In this document: one piece after another, positions 26,601 through 37,397 of the stretch
Layout: every line of letters begins with the position of its first letter
How positions within the stretch are numbered: position 1 is the first letter of the stretch
Origin: Carposina sasakii
Taxonomy: Eukaryota > Arthropoda > Insecta > Lepidoptera > Carposinidae
DNA: 64,000 bases
NCBI GenBank assembly: GCA_014607495.2
Contig: CP053154.1
Span: forward strand, 13,578,001-13,642,000
Direction: 5' to 3'
The notes under the pieces: generated by a model
What the model saw: the letters and a program-made list of their open reading frames with translations, nothing else
Told to the model about the DNA's origin: nothing
The model's database searches: none
Made by a program: the position numbers and the translations under genes

Positions 26601-29600
26601 AGACAAAAATTCAAAAAATCATTATTTTGGATACTATTGCGTTGATAAAGGTCTCCTATAATATTGTTTATTATGTAATCTTTCATGTACAGACAGCGAT
26701 ATATTATAAAGAGTTATTTTTAATACTCATATACCTATAGACATGTCTGTGTTCAAACTGCAGAATCATAATGGGGAAATCCTAGCTCATCGCCTTAAAA
26801 GCCAGAATTTCTCGAAGAACATAAACGGAAGGAGATGAAGCCACGCATCAGCACAGGATTTTACACACCTTAATTTTTTAGACAATATCATGTTCTCTAA
26901 CAAACTCTCACTCAATCGGGTGAAAAATAATTTCATTTACTTATTGATATTTATAAATTTTTGTTTTTTTTTTCACTAAAAGAACTATAAGACCACGACA
27001 CCTCGTCACCTAAGGGGAGCCGTATCTTGGTCGTGTCGTCTAGCTAGAGGAAAAACGAGCCACACCATTTAATACATTTTTGCTTCCAAAAAGCCGTGGT
27101 CTAGTGGAAAACCCATATTCTCATGCAAAGTCTTCCTATCCAAACAGGTTTTCGACGTGTACATCCCCCATTACGGGCTGTCGGTCCAAGCCTGCTGCGC
27201 CCTCACCCTGCTTCCACTTGTGGTGATCTGTCAGATCAGGAACTTGAAGTACCTGGTGCCGTGCTCGACGCTGGCCAACATCATCGTGGTGGTCGTCTTC
27301 GGGGTCACTATGTACTATATGTTCACGGATATACCATCCATTAAGGACAGGGAGCCGGTTGCGCCGGTGTCCCAGTGGCCATTATTTTTGAGGTGGGTAC
27401 CTAACATGTGTTTTTTTAACTAATCCATATTTTACATCTATCCCCACTTTGCTAAACTTTACCGTGAGAGCTCCTTTATGATTCTTCAGTACTAATATAG
27501 GTATATAGTTTTTTTCTTTATTTGTTTTAATACCTTTATATTTAACTACGTATAAAATTTACAACACAATGCTTTTATTTTACTACTAGCGGCCGCCCAC
27601 GACCTCGTCCGCGTGTGTTTTGCCCCCATGCGAAGCCGGGCGGGTCCTTTATAACCTATAGTCTTCTTTGATAGTAAATGTGCTATCTAACACTGAAAGA
27701 ATTTTTCAAATTGGAGCAATACAAGTATTTCTTGAGATTAACGCGTTCAACAAAAAACAAACATACTCTTCAGCTTTATTAATATTATATGAATTATTAT
27801 TATATTAGTATTATATATATTAGTATAAAAATAACTTGATCTTCTATGCTGCTCTGGGAGTGAAAAAAAAACGTATAATACGACAGCTGCTTCTCTTCCC
27901 GGGCATACTGTACAAGTCAGTAGAAGGACAAGAGGGTCTTGGTGTTTTGTAGGCGATGGGCTGACCACCTGTCACTACTAACCGAACTTGTACATCTCAA
28001 CTATACCCTCAAAATTGGTCAGAAGTGGCACAATGTGGTTCTATCGTCCCTTGGTGCTCTGCCTACCCCGTAAGGGATAAATGCGTGATTATATGTATGT
28101 AATGTATGTATAAATATATCTTTCGTAAAGTAATTGCCGTTTGTGATTGAAATAACGCAAATCGTATTAAATTTCAATAACTTATTATTTCACTCTATTC
28201 AAATAAATATTACAATAAAGTGTATTTACAATGTTTCTGTTGATATAGTTATACAAGAATCATAATATTATATTTACTTTTACTGAGAAATTACCATGAA
28301 GAAGGTATAAAAGAGGAGGTGGGACTATGAAGTGGGTCGTGTGGCAATCGTGAGGCCATGACGTCATGATAGGAGCGAGCTTCAGCGCCAGTGTAACGCA
28401 GTAGCTGTAACCACACGCTTGTGCTCCGAAATGTAACCGTATTAAAATAACAAAGACACTAGCGCTTTTATCAGGGCAATTGCACTAGTAAAACAATCTT
28501 GAACCATATTGATAATGAGCAAGTAGTTTGACTAGTCACTACAAGGTGGTTTCTATGTAAATGGGCAGGGCTACCAGTGTTCAATGCTCTCCTCGTCCCA
28601 TACTGCACCACCGCTCCGCGGCACACTATTTTTGTATGAAAATATACTTTGCTGCTACTCCTCTTTTATTTCTTCTCCATGGAAATTACAGTAGCCTTAC
28701 AGTATAAGCTTAAAGTATTACGTTTGCTTTGAACTTTGAGCTCTATAATATTGTTCCCTTTGTGTGTATCTGATTGTGTGGATTGCATTTATTTATATTA
28801 GGGCGACATTTTCTTACATTTCAAAGAAACCTGTTTAAATACAGGATGAAGGTGAGTGACAGCCAGGCAAATACTGAAATGCTGAACTAATATTGATTGT
28901 ATTGAGTTATACGTCAGTATTATTACTCGCAGGAAATGCATTTTTATTCGATTTATCCGTAATGTTTACTTTCCACGCTAATTGTATTTGGCGATTTATT
29001 GGTTATTGTACGCATTGCTGCTTTTTGGATCACCTGTGACTCTCCATTAAAAATTATCAATTATATGCACTTTTTTGATGCAACATTTTTTTTTCTTTCC
29101 TTTGTCTGACTGTTCCTATGTATGCTTAGATCTTTAAAACTACGCAACGAATTGTGGTGCAGTTTTTTTAATTAGATAGAGTGATTAAATAGTAAGGTTT
29201 ATATGTAGAACTAAAGACCTGCCCCGGCTTCGCACGGATGCAATGCCTCCGCACGCGGACGAAGTCGCGGGCTGTAAGTGAAATTACTTACAGCCCGCGA
29301 TTACAATTTATTTTTCCATGTCAACTTAAGCTCCAATATTATTTGTAATATAAATACTCAGCGATATATTTTATTTACGTTCCTTTGAGACAATTTAATT
29401 TAAATATTCTCAGTTCAAAGTCAACTTTGTAAAACCCATTCTTTTGTATACTGTTTGACATTTATTTTTTCACGTAATTGCTGATTATTTTTATTCTGAA
29501 ACTAGCTGTTGCCCGCAACTTTGTCCGCATCAACTACAGAATGTAGTCTATGTCCTTCTTACAAAATGTATACAACATTTCAAAAAGTTTGGTTTAGTAA

Positions 29601-32600
29601 ATGAAGCGTGAAGAGTAAGATATATTATAGAAGCAGTCTCCCAAATCTTAGGTATACATATAATAATAAATAAAAAATGGTGGCCCCCTTTCTATTATAT
29701 TCAACAATATCTTCTTCTTCAGTCTATCGCAGTCCGCTGCTGGACGTAGGCCTCCCCCAGCGCACGCCACAAGGCTACTGCCACAGGGGGGTTTTGCCCA
29801 TAGTCACCACGCTGAACAGGCGGGTTGGTGACCGCAGTGTGATTTTCGGACTATGTTGTCAGTACGGGAGACGCTGCTGCCCACCTCCCGGAAACCCTTA
29901 ATCGCCTCATATGTTATATCGTATCGTTATATTCAACAATATAATCCAGGAAAATCTGCATCCAAATCGGTTAAGCCGTTTCTGAGATAAACTTGCACAA
30001 ACATACAGACCAACAAACAAAATGAAAAAACATTGTTTTAGGTTCTTTTGCGTGTATGTAGGAGCCCCACTATGATTTTTAAAATATATTTGCCATGTAG
30101 AGACAGCGATCAGTAAAAATTTCATTTCATGTATAAAAGATAGATAGATAGCTTATAAAAATAGTAATAACTACTGGACGCCCGCGACTCCGTCCGCGTT
30201 GACTATAAAAAAAAAAAATGTCGAAATTATCCGGGATAAAAACATTTTTCCGGGATAAAAAGTAGCCTATATGTTAAGTGGGACCTGTCACAATATATTA
30301 CTGAAAACTGCATCGAAATCGGTTCAGCCGTTTTTGAGATTAGCGTGCACAAACGCACAGACAAACAGACAAAAATTTCAATAATCATTATTGCGTTAAT
30401 AAAGGTCTTCTATAATATTTTATATTATATATATCTTCCATGTACAGACAGCGATCCTTTACATTTTTATTATATGTATATAGATATAGAAGATATATTT
30501 TATGGTGAACTTCAAAACGTTTAATGTATTCTTGTTGCTATTACGCGAGACTACCTTCAAAGAAATCCTTAATACCTACCTTTACAGTATACATTCCTAA
30601 ACAGGATAGATTATTGTGTCTAACTTTATCTCTAAGTCATAACTAGGCATTATGAATTACGTATATGTTTTGAAGGGAGATAATTTGGCTTCCAGCACTT
30701 TCTCTGCATAATTAATTAAGTTAGGTTATGTTAGAACTGTTAAAACAACAACGCAATAAGGAATATTTTCTTTTATATTATTGAAATGGCATGTTTTAAT
30801 ACCTTCGACATTCCACCCTATTCTTTTCTGTACATACAGGGTGGTTTTTGGTCGTCAACGTTCCCGAAAACTACGGAATCTCCTCATCATCTGTTTTTTA
30901 GATCACTTGTGACTCTCCATTAGGGTTGATCAGTTTTTCAAACTTTATAGAAAGCAAGATTTTTTTAAAATCATCTTTTAGTTAATATTTTATTTTTCAG
31001 ACATTATCTAAGGCCTAATTAAACAAAATAAACTATTTTTTCCTAAAAATATGAAAAAAGTGTCGGAAAATTTTGGAATTTTCCTGCGAAAATTTTCAGT
31101 GTTTTTCGCCTCAGAATCATGGTCTGAAGTCATTGTATCAATATTTGCCTGGCTGACACAAACATCCTGTATAACGTGTCGCTAAGAAGAAAACACTCTT
31201 GGCCTCTTTGTAGTTGTCAGCTAATTAAATTAATTTGTGTAATATTCTTCCTAGTGTATAAATAAATAGTCTCTTAATTCCATAAAACTCGCATCTTTCC
31301 AACAGAATGTTTGTTTATTCTACAGTACGGTGGTATTCGCGATGGAAGGCATTGGCGTAGTGATGCCAGTGGAGAACGAGATGGCGAACCCCAAGAAGTT
31401 CCTCGGATGCCCCGGAGTCCTGAACGTGTCGATGACCACCGTGATCCTGCTATACGGCATCTTCGGGTTCTTTGGCTACCTTAAATATGGAGACGAGGTC
31501 AAAGGCAGCGTCACGTTGAACCTGCCCCAGGAACATGTGTAAGTTATTGATGATGAACATGTCTTGTTTGTTTTCTTGTTTATTTTCGGATTCACGCCAG
31601 TGATTTTATGGCATAGACAATCCAGTCCTTGACACTTAGATTGCATTACTGTACGTTACAGTACACTACAGTAATGCACCCTAAGTGTCAAGGGCTGGAC
31701 TTGTGAGGCTCCGAAAAGTGTAATGGTGCATCGAGGCAGTTAGTATGACATTAGCACTCTATGACCATCTTATTCCTCTAAGGGCATAGATGTCTATCTA
31801 TGAAGTTTGGTCAATATTGCATGTAAAACGTGTGAAAAATATTTTTTTGACATTTATTATTTTTCCCATTTTTATCATACATTCTCAAAACACATCTTTA
31901 AATCATTTAATTAATGTGGCTTGTTACCAAGTCTCGCATATAAAAAATAATTAGATTTTTTAATTTAATCATTTAATTAATGAGGCTTGTTACCAAGTCT
32001 CGCATATAAAAAAATAATTAGATTTTTTAATTTAAAAGTTATAGCTTAACCGTGAAAAAATATTATTCATTTTCCTAGCACTAGATATGTTTTTATTGGC
32101 CAAGCTCCATTTATGTATAATTGCTCCTTCATTAAAGATGCCTTTGCCTTGCTACAATATCACCCACTGAAATATGAAGTCGATGAACTTAAACCTGAAT
32201 ATTTAACTTGATACATTAACGAAATTTAGTGAAGTGAAAACTTTTATGATTATATCTTTCATAAATATTGTGAAATTTCAAAACGTGCACGTTTCCCATT
32301 TCGGCTTGTTTCAAACTAAAGTAACAAGTAATCGTGTTTCTAGAAGTTTTGTCGTTGGTTTTGACAAACGAGGTTTCTTTATACAAAGTACTAAGTTCTA
32401 TAGGTTCAGATGTAATTCTTATATAATTATAGGTACTTCAGAATCTCTTGGAAAGCTCCCAAGAACTTTGTGTACTATGCGAATTTATTGATCCCCTCAT
32501 TCAACCGAGTTTTACTAAAATAATTGCTATACAATGATTATACAAGCAAATACAAATGTTAGGGAGGTACTATTAAGGTATTTCATCATGATCAACAAAG

Positions 32601-34774
32601 GCTTCCCCCAACAACCTCCAATCTTAATGTATGTACTCAAAGTTAAATTTGTCAGCGTTATATTACACATGAATGCTAAGCGTAAGGGAGAACCTTTAGT
32701 CAACAGTAGTATTGTCAATCAATAGATTCGATAGTTGAGGCAAAACCAATAGCATCGATAGACTATCGATAGAATAGATAGTATTTTTGTCTGTCGATCG
32801 TATTGTATTAAAGAAACTATCGATACTATCGATAGTGTGGACGATTTTCAAGGTCAACTATCTATAGTTCGAAAACACTATTTAGGAGCTCAATAGATAG
32901 TGGCCTTGTTTTTTAAACCTGACAATATTTCTGTTGCTAGCAGGAAACATAATTTTCACAGTTGAATATCCGAATATTTTTGCTTTATTTAACTGTTTGC
33001 AACACGTGAAATGTGACAAATTGTCATCAAAAATTATTCGGATCTGCCTGGGATCTGCTATATAAAACAAAAGTTTTCATGACACATTGACATAGGTGTT
33101 TGAAGATTTGCCCGGCAATTCCCACAGGAGTAATGGCTTGCGTCGTGAATAGGGTTGCCAGACGTCCCGTATTTCCTGGGACATCTCGTATTTTAGGCTT
33201 AGTTTAAAATGTCCCGGCGGGACTGACTCTGTCCCGTATTCGAACCGTGCTGTTTTTTTTTTCTTCAATTGATATACGCTAGACAAAAATACTCACGCAT
33301 GCGACGTTCGCAAGTTCCTGGTATTTGCCTGGCGGTCACCCACACCCTGTAACTATGATTTTGTTTTTTATTGGTCCCGGGCAACAAACTAAATTCCCGT
33401 ATTTTTTGCCTATTTAAGCATTTGCCCCTTATAGGCTGAAAAAAAAATCTGGCAACCCTAGTCGCGAAACTCATTACTTTACTAAATTTTATTCATACTT
33501 TCACCAACTGCTGGATGATGGCGCTAGTTGCCATGTGCGTGCATGTCTAGTCTACATTTTCAATGCCACTACATACATACAATGTTAGTTCCAAAATAAG
33601 GCATAGAAATTATTCTACGAAATGGAATTTAGCAATCGATCACGTTGCCCGAGACGTGAATTGTCTGTATTGTTCACTTTTTAGCAGTGACGTGATTGAT
33701 TAAATTTCGGACTGTTGAATTGTCTCTATAACGTGCTATATAACAGGGCTCAGGGAATTTTTTTCCATTAATGTTCGTAAAAATTTACAGAATAGCTCAA
33801 GTAGCCAAGTTTTTGATGGCCATCGTGATATTCCTGTCATACCCGCTGCAGTTCTACGTGCCAATTGAGTTCATTACTCGCTTGCTGGAACGGCACAACA
33901 TCAAGTATATGAACATCGCGCAAATCGGCATCAGGACTGGAATTGTTGTACTATCAGGTGAGTTACGTGTATTTATTTCCATATACACGTCATCATCATC
34001 ATTTTCAGCCTTGAGAACTCCACTGCTGAACATAGGCCTCTCCCAATAACCTCCATTCCGACCGGTCGGAAGCGGCCTGCATCCCACCGACGACACCCGC
34101 GATCTTGGCTAGGTTGTCCGCCTATCTAGCGGGTGGCCTTCCTACGCTGCGTTTGCCGTTACGTGGTATCCACTCTAGAACCTATCGCTGTATATGCACG
34201 TGGTATGTACACATTATCCACAGATACATGGCTGTCCCAAAAATGGGGTAGCCAAAATTGCAAGATCGGGGTGGAGATTGTACAACCACGTTTAGCAGAG
34301 CTAGTTCGTCGCCTGAGCCTGATTTATTTATCATGTTACTTATGAACGTGTTGAATGTAAGCTATATGAGGAAATTTTTCGATTATCAACCTATTACTAA
34401 CCCTCTGCCTCAGATTACTTAATGGCGACCCTCTGCATTCATGATTAGTCCCCGGGTGTTAAGTACCTATTATTATTTTTGCATTTCCATTCACAGTGGC
34501 CATAGCAGTTTCGTTTCCTGACCTGGAGCTCACGATTGGACTGGCTGGAGCCATTTTCTTCTCAACTCTTGGCCTATTTACTCCTGCAGCAGTCGAGCTG
34601 GTCTACCGCTGGGACAGGGGACTTGGCAAATTTAACTACATTCTATACAAAAACGTGATAATTATGTGCATATCTGTGATAGCTTTAGTGTCAGGGTCCT
34701 ATGTCTCGATTCTTGGTATGATGCAGTCGTCGAAAGAACACGAAGGTTTCAGAAATGAAACTACTAGTAGGTAA
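17577..34774 (+). CDS. SLC36/PAT-type proton-coupled amino-acid transporter, nine coding exons
   Basis: This is a membrane transporter of the amino acid/auxin permease fold (SLC36 family; the fly relative is called pathetic). The family moves small amino acids with protons across the plasma or lysosomal membrane. Coding exons: 17577-17626, 21223-21336, 23032-23182, 24844-24965, 26171-26255, 27148-27392, 31326-31538, 33791-33957, 34497-34774. Every intron is GT-AG and every phase joins cleanly, giving 1425 nt and 474 residues, the usual family length. A polar N-terminus (residues 1-55) precedes the first membrane helix with GTGILAMP at 69-76. About ten more hydrophobic segments follow, with the VVFAMEGIGVVMPVEN signature in exon 7. 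The start ATG is the first in its exon. An acceptor (TTTCAG) ends at 17567, so a non-coding 5' exon lies upstream, not located. Introns total about 15.8 kb and are mostly repeats. The substrate cannot be read from sequence. Confidence 0.94.
17914..18212 (+). mobile_element. Helitron-like element
   Basis: Start TCTATGCATATAAC, end CGTCCACTAG, A-T flanks. It lies in SLC36 intron 1, 290 bases after exon 1. Confidence 0.7.
18860..19000 (+). repeat. SINE-like repeat, low certainty
   Basis: CGAAAAGCGGCGGTAGGCTCACCC and GGGGATAATGGGCGTGAC resemble short interspersed repeats of Lepidoptera. Only one copy in the window. Confidence 0.35.
19338..19681 (-). mobile_element. Short inverted-repeat element, family M1
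   Basis: Full-length reverse copy, TACGGGTG...CACCCTGTA, in SLC36 intron 1. Confidence 0.75.
20389..20644 (+). mobile_element. Short inverted-repeat element, family M2
   Basis: TACAGGGTTAAACAAAAGGG and mirror CCTTTTGTTATACCCTGTA; GCGAAAAGCTATG inside. In SLC36 intron 1. Confidence 0.75.
20804..21050 (+). repeat. SINE: tRNA-like head joined to LINE tail
   Basis: A tRNA-like head (20804-20875) has an A-box-like TAGCCCAATAGT and B-box-like GCTTCGATTCC. About 40 bases later the LINE 3' tail seen at 7380-7530 begins and runs to a CAATAAAGAATAAAG end. This head-plus-LINE-tail layout is that of a SINE using the LINE machinery, but juxtaposition by chance is possible. Confidence 0.55.
21223..21336 (+). 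CDS. SLC36 exon 2 (residues 17-55)
   Basis: Acceptor TTCCAG, donor GTAAGT. It encodes the rest of the cytosolic N-terminal tail, including the NPFEHRQVEHPNS stretch that is typical just before the first helix in insect PAT proteins. Confidence 0.92.
22665..22980 (+). mobile_element. Short inverted-repeat element, family M1, diverged
   Basis: Recognisable by GGAAGCATACATAGGAAGT and GCGTACCCCTCGTAAACGG. The ends are lost. In SLC36 intron 2, about 50 bases before exon 3. Confidence 0.6.
23032..23182 (+). CDS. SLC36 exon 3 (residues 55-105)
   Basis: Acceptor TTTCAG, donor GTGGGT. It encodes helices 1 and 2, with the substrate-site motif GTGILAMP and a following GIIGTMLAGLV helix. Confidence 0.95.
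23560..23795 (+). repeat. Interspersed repeat, family R2
   Basis: It begins TTGATGCGGGGC and ends GGCTACCCTATTTTGGGGG. The same opening motif is the target of the BEL/Pao insertion. Confidence 0.6.
24413..24676 (+). mobile_element. Short inverted-repeat element, family M2
   Basis: TACAGGATGTAACAGAAAGG and mirror CCCTTTTGTTATACCCTGTA. In SLC36 intron 3, ending 168 bases before exon 4. A fragment of the same family is at 34840-34880. Confidence 0.75.
24844..24965 (+). CDS. SLC36 exon 4 (residues 106-146)
   Basis: Acceptor TTTCAG, donor GTAAGC. It encodes a loop with two Cys and the FAETCGAAF segment leading towards the next helix. The exon ends in phase 2. Confidence 0.93.
25160..25265 (+). 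repeat. LINE 3' tail, diverged copy
   Basis: ACAGAGATAAGCTCGCCTTT and a CAATAAAGAATAAG end match the other LINE tails. Most of the body is absent. Confidence 0.5.
25322..25662 (+). mobile_element. Short inverted-repeat element, family M1
   Basis: TACAAGGTG...CATCCTGTA with a deletion of the usual CCGAAAACTACGG segment. In SLC36 intron 4. Confidence 0.72.
25855..26105 (+). repeat. Interspersed repeat, family R1
   Basis: It begins CAGCCTATTGCAGTCCACTG and runs through GGGGTTTTGCCCATAGTCACC to CGTAGGAAACCCACGGGC. The same sequence is at 29707-29912, reversed at 3400-3790, and as short heads at 16736 and 23265. Such sequence belongs to LINE 3' regions in insects; exact family uncertain. Confidence 0.65.
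26171..26255 (+). CDS. SLC36 exon 5 (residues 146-174)
   Basis: Acceptor TTCCAG, donor GTAAGT. This short exon encodes one helix (CLGLCYISVLCVYVVFIG). A copy of a common interspersed repeat ends about 60 bases upstream of it. Confidence 0.93.
26404..26710 (-). mobile_element. Helitron-like element, 5' truncated
   Basis: CTAG at 26404-26407 and the hairpin are clear. The match fades near 26710 (GACAGCGATATATTATAAAG), before the usual start. In SLC36 intron 5. Confidence 0.65.
27148..27392 (+). CDS. SLC36 exon 6 (residues 175-256)
   Basis: Acceptor AAACAG, donor GTGGGT. It encodes two helices (ALTLLPLVVICQI and STLANIIVVVVFGVTMYYMF) and the intervening RNLKYLVP turn conserved in the family. 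GC content is clearly higher than in the flanking introns. Confidence 0.95.
27838..28115 (+). repeat. SINE-like repeat, family R3
   Basis: CTTCTATGCTGCTCTGGGAG ... GTAAGGGATAAATGCGTG, ending in a (TATG)n tail. It is about 95% alike by eye to 54870-55135. In SLC36 intron 6. Confidence 0.65.
28306..28313 (+). promoter_or_regulatory. TATAAAAG box in SLC36 intron 6
   Basis: TATAAAAG followed by a locally GC-richer stretch (28320-28440) with no ORF. It may be the promoter of a decayed element. No partner gene seen. Confidence 0.3.
29513..30150 (-). mobile_element. Helitron-like relatives, composite
   Basis: 29513-29680 starts CTAGCTGTTGCCCGC, a sister family's end. 29930-30150 matches the body (AAATCGGTTAAGCCGTTTCTGAG). 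The block is interrupted by another interspersed repeat at 29707-29912. Confidence 0.5.
29707..29912 (+). repeat. Interspersed repeat, family R1
   Basis: Close copy of 25855-26105, in SLC36 intron 6. Confidence 0.65.
30173..30485 (-). mobile_element. Helitron-like element
   Basis: Full-length body. The 3' tip reads CTAC on the + strand instead of CTAG. The start matches TTTTATTATATGTATA reversed. In SLC36 intron 6. Confidence 0.65.
30835..30891 (+). mobile_element. Short inverted-repeat element, family M1, truncated
   Basis: Only the first 57 bases remain; the sequence then switches to an M4-family copy. Confidence 0.65.
30900..31172 (-). mobile_element. Short inverted-repeat element, family M4, 5' truncated
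   Basis: Reverse copy with GCCTCAGAATCATGGTCTG and end ACATCCTGTA. Short pieces of this family also occur at 25828, 28843 and 33310. Confidence 0.68.
31326..31538 (+). CDS. SLC36 exon 7 (residues 256-327)
   Basis: Acceptor CTACAG, donor GTAAGT. It contains the strongest family signature, FAMEGIGVVMPVENEM, followed by the helix MTTVILLYGIFGFFGYLKYG. Confidence 0.96.
31618..31703. other. Long near-perfect hairpin
   Basis: Arms 31618-31652 and 31667-31703 (CCTTGACACTTAGATTGCAT against ATGCACCCTAAGTGTCAAGG) pair over about 36 bases with few mismatches, around a loop of about 14 bases. It lies 80 bases after SLC36 exon 7. Confidence 0.75.
31902..32035. repeat. 66-base tandem duplication
   Basis: Two units, 31902-31967 and 31968-32035, differ by a T/A change and one extra A. 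Recent by similarity. In SLC36 intron 7. Confidence 0.9.
32764..32834. promoter_or_regulatory. Cluster of TATCGATA motifs
   Basis: Perfect TATCGATA at 32764-32771, 32818-32825 and 32827-32834, with several near matches around (ATCGATAG at 32754). In Drosophila this motif binds DREF and BEAF. A regulatory role here is only a possibility. Confidence 0.4.
33791..33957 (+). CDS. SLC36 exon 8 (residues 327-383)
   Basis: Acceptor TTACAG, donor GTGAGT. It encodes a helix with SYPLQFYVP and the start of the next helix. It ends in phase 1. Confidence 0.95.
34000..34190 (-). repeat. RTE-like LINE 3' end, short copy
   Basis: It shares the first 150 bases (ACTCCACTGCTGAACATAGG, then CCGACCGGTCGGAAGC) with the 3' end of the 40490 fragment. 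It lies in the intron between SLC36 exons 8 and 9. Confidence 0.65.
34497..34774 (+). CDS. SLC36 exon 9 (residues 383-474 and stop)
   Basis: Acceptor TCACAG, stop TAA at 34772-34774. It encodes the last three helices and a short polar tail. The stop overlaps an AGGTAAAT string that could act as a donor, so an alternative 3' end is possible but not needed. Confidence 0.93.
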
Positions 34775-34942
34775 ATTTGTTGTTGTATATTATTTTTATT
34801 TAAAACTAACTTTACATGGTACTAATTATTTACTACACGGGGTTTAGTAGAAAGGGTATGCTTAAAGAAATTGTTAAGCTACAATTAACTTAGAACCATC
34901 TTAAATTCTTTGACTAGGTTTCCTGTATAAAATGGTTTTAAA

Positions 34943-34948
34943 AATAAA
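34943..34948 (+). terminator. candidate SLC36 polyadenylation signal
   Basis: AATAAA lies 169 bases after the stop codon. A second AATAAA is at 35836-35841. In AT-rich DNA either could be chance. Confidence 0.35.
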
Positions 34949-35212
34949 TACTTAACTTTTTTCAATACGAGACTAGTTCACAACGAGTATTGCCTCTTCA
35001 CAGAATGTACAATATACTCGTATGTACACAAGTGCACACAATGATGTAAGAGACATTATTATAATACCTACCCTGCTACCAATAAACCGCACATAGAGTT
35101 CGTTACACTTGGTTGATGACGATGACTTGGTTTATCACGAAGGAAAAGCAAGGGGAACTATACCCATACAGCCGTTATCTTTGGTATCAATGATATCTAA
35201 ATTTATGATTAA

Positions 35213-35530
35213 CTAGTGGACGCCCGCGTCTCCGTCTGCGTGGTCTACAGAAAAATCAAAATCCGGCATAAAAATATTTTCCCGGGATAAAAAGTAGCCT
35301 ATATGTCAAGTGAGACCTGTCACAATATATTCCTGAAAACTGCGTCGAAATCGGTTCAGCCGATTCTGAGATTAGCGTGCACAAACGCATAGACAAACCG
35401 ACAAACAGACAAAAAATTCAAAAATTATTATTTTAGATACTATTGCGTTGATAAAGGTTTCCTATAATATTTTTTTGTCATATGTCTTTCATGTACAGAT
35501 AGTGATTCGTTACATTTTTATTATATGTAT
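35213..35530 (-). mobile_element. Helitron-like element
   Basis: CTAG at 35213-35216, full body, start near 35530. It lies 440 bases beyond the SLC36 stop codon. Confidence 0.68.
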
Positions 35531-36130
35531 ACTAGTAGAAGATAGACGATAATGAATGGAAACTTCGGGGTAAACGAGTGTAAAATTAGTAAAGCGTTTT
35601 ATTAATAAGGCGCTAAGGGTCTTACTAATAAAAAGCTTTATTAGTAGCAGTTTTAATGTTTGCTTATTACCTTTTATACCACGTGTATTAGTAGGTGTTA
35701 CTTATATTCCTAGATCATAGGTAGGTCGTTTTGTACATATTTAAATATAAGCAAGCTTACATATTAAGTTTTAGTTTAGTTTAAGTATTGATATACTTTA
35801 TCAGGATGTTATATAGTTATTATGATTAAATGTAAAATAAATTTTTACCCTTATATTTAATTATTACTATGTAGATTTAAATCTACATATCACCTTAAGG
35901 TGAGTGCTCAGAATATAACTGAATAAAACCTTAAATTAATTGTCATAATTTGATACGAGCAAAATTTTAGTTTAAATATTTAAGTTATCTAATCTAATCT
36001 TTAGCCTCGTAGTGCCGGCAGAGTAGAGTTTGTACCACCCCTGCCTGCGTTAAGCTGGTAACTTATCCTTGTTCCCGGTATACTAAATGTAGCAATGGGA
36101 GCTCCTTTATGATCCTGCAGTTATAGCTGT

Positions 36131-36206
36131 CCCATTTTAGAAACACAGACGTGTATGTTACCTATGTACCTATATGTACGTCACTATGTACCTATATGTA
36201 CGTCAC
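36131..36206. repeat. Tandem pair of a 24-base unit
   Basis: CTATATGTACGTCACT occurs twice in direct succession near 36168-36207. Minor microsatellite-like feature. Confidence 0.6.
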
Positions 36207-36318
36207 TTTTTTATTTCATATACAGCCTCGCATCTACACGTCAGTGACAATAACATAATATAATTATGTTGTTTGTGTGCGATTCATATCTTTATCTTTA
36301 CGATTATTGTTATTACAT

Positions 36319-36757
36319 TACAGGGTGATTTTTAACGTCCCCGAAAACTACGGAATCTCCTCATCATCACGATCATTTTTCTCCATGAGAATGAGCATAC
36401 CTGGGAAGTGTCTGGTTTCCAAAATATTAGGGTCCAAAGTTGAGTAAATAGACTGCGTTTTTCCTGCATAAATGCACATAGACGCGCGTAGCAGGATTTT
36501 TTCACGAAAAATTTAATTAGCATATTCCTGGAGGCTCTATAAAAAAAACATACATAAACACTAGACACTATGTGAAATGAGGCTTCGCACGATCAAGGAT
36601 TATTTTCCAAAAAACCTAATCATTTTACTTACACTTTTTCCGACAGGGAACATCACAGCTTCCACCACCGATTCTGTCGCATAAACTGGGCCTACTTTTG
36701 ATTCCTCATGTATAGGGAGTACGTACCCTTCGTTAAAAGTGTGAAAAACACCCTGTA
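36319..36757 (+). mobile_element. Short inverted-repeat element, family M1
   Basis: TACAGGGTG...CACCCTGTA, longer than others because of an inserted stretch around 36600-36710. Confidence 0.72.
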
Positions 36758-37397
36758 TATAGTATGTGAGTATTATCCTGTAGCATTAATACCTAAGCAG
36801 GTTACACAACTTAGGCCATTACCCTTCGTAGTCCTGCCTCACGTTTGCCTCAGCCTTCCCCAGCCAAGCCATGAAAAATCATCCTGTCATTGGAATGATG
36901 CAATATATATATAAAGATATATATGTTTTCTCAAGAGAATGAGCTAGTCCTAGGACACTTCCACTAGTGGTATCAAAACATTATGAGCATCCTTGTGGGA
37001 GTGGAAGTCGTGTCGTGATCGTGTCTAATGGAAAAACGCCCTATGGGATATGAGTAATGGTCATACCTAAACTTAGTTTCTGTAATTTTAATGACTTTCT
37101 AATGAGAAAGCAGTTCAGCTACGAGGGTGCTTTTTTGGTGCCAGGCGCCAAGTAATTGCTACGTGTACATCTTCGTTGTATAATTTTATTGTTAGGCTGT
37201 AAAAATATGCGTAGGTATTTCCATAATCTGCCAGTCACGGCATTCGGCCGATTTGCCCATTCTGATACATACTGGTAAACATAAAATTTCAGTGGTAAAG
37301 GAAAACGTTTTTTTCTTGTACTAACTGTATTTTTAAGTTTCTTAGAAACTTGATGTCGAGTAGCTTTTTACATTTTGATGGCCGGTATATGAGTTTA

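Noticed and set aside
34772..34780. Exon 9 continuing through a donor at AGGTAAAT
   Set aside because: The in-frame stop gives a protein of normal family length; no further coding exon with transporter sequence is seen downstream.
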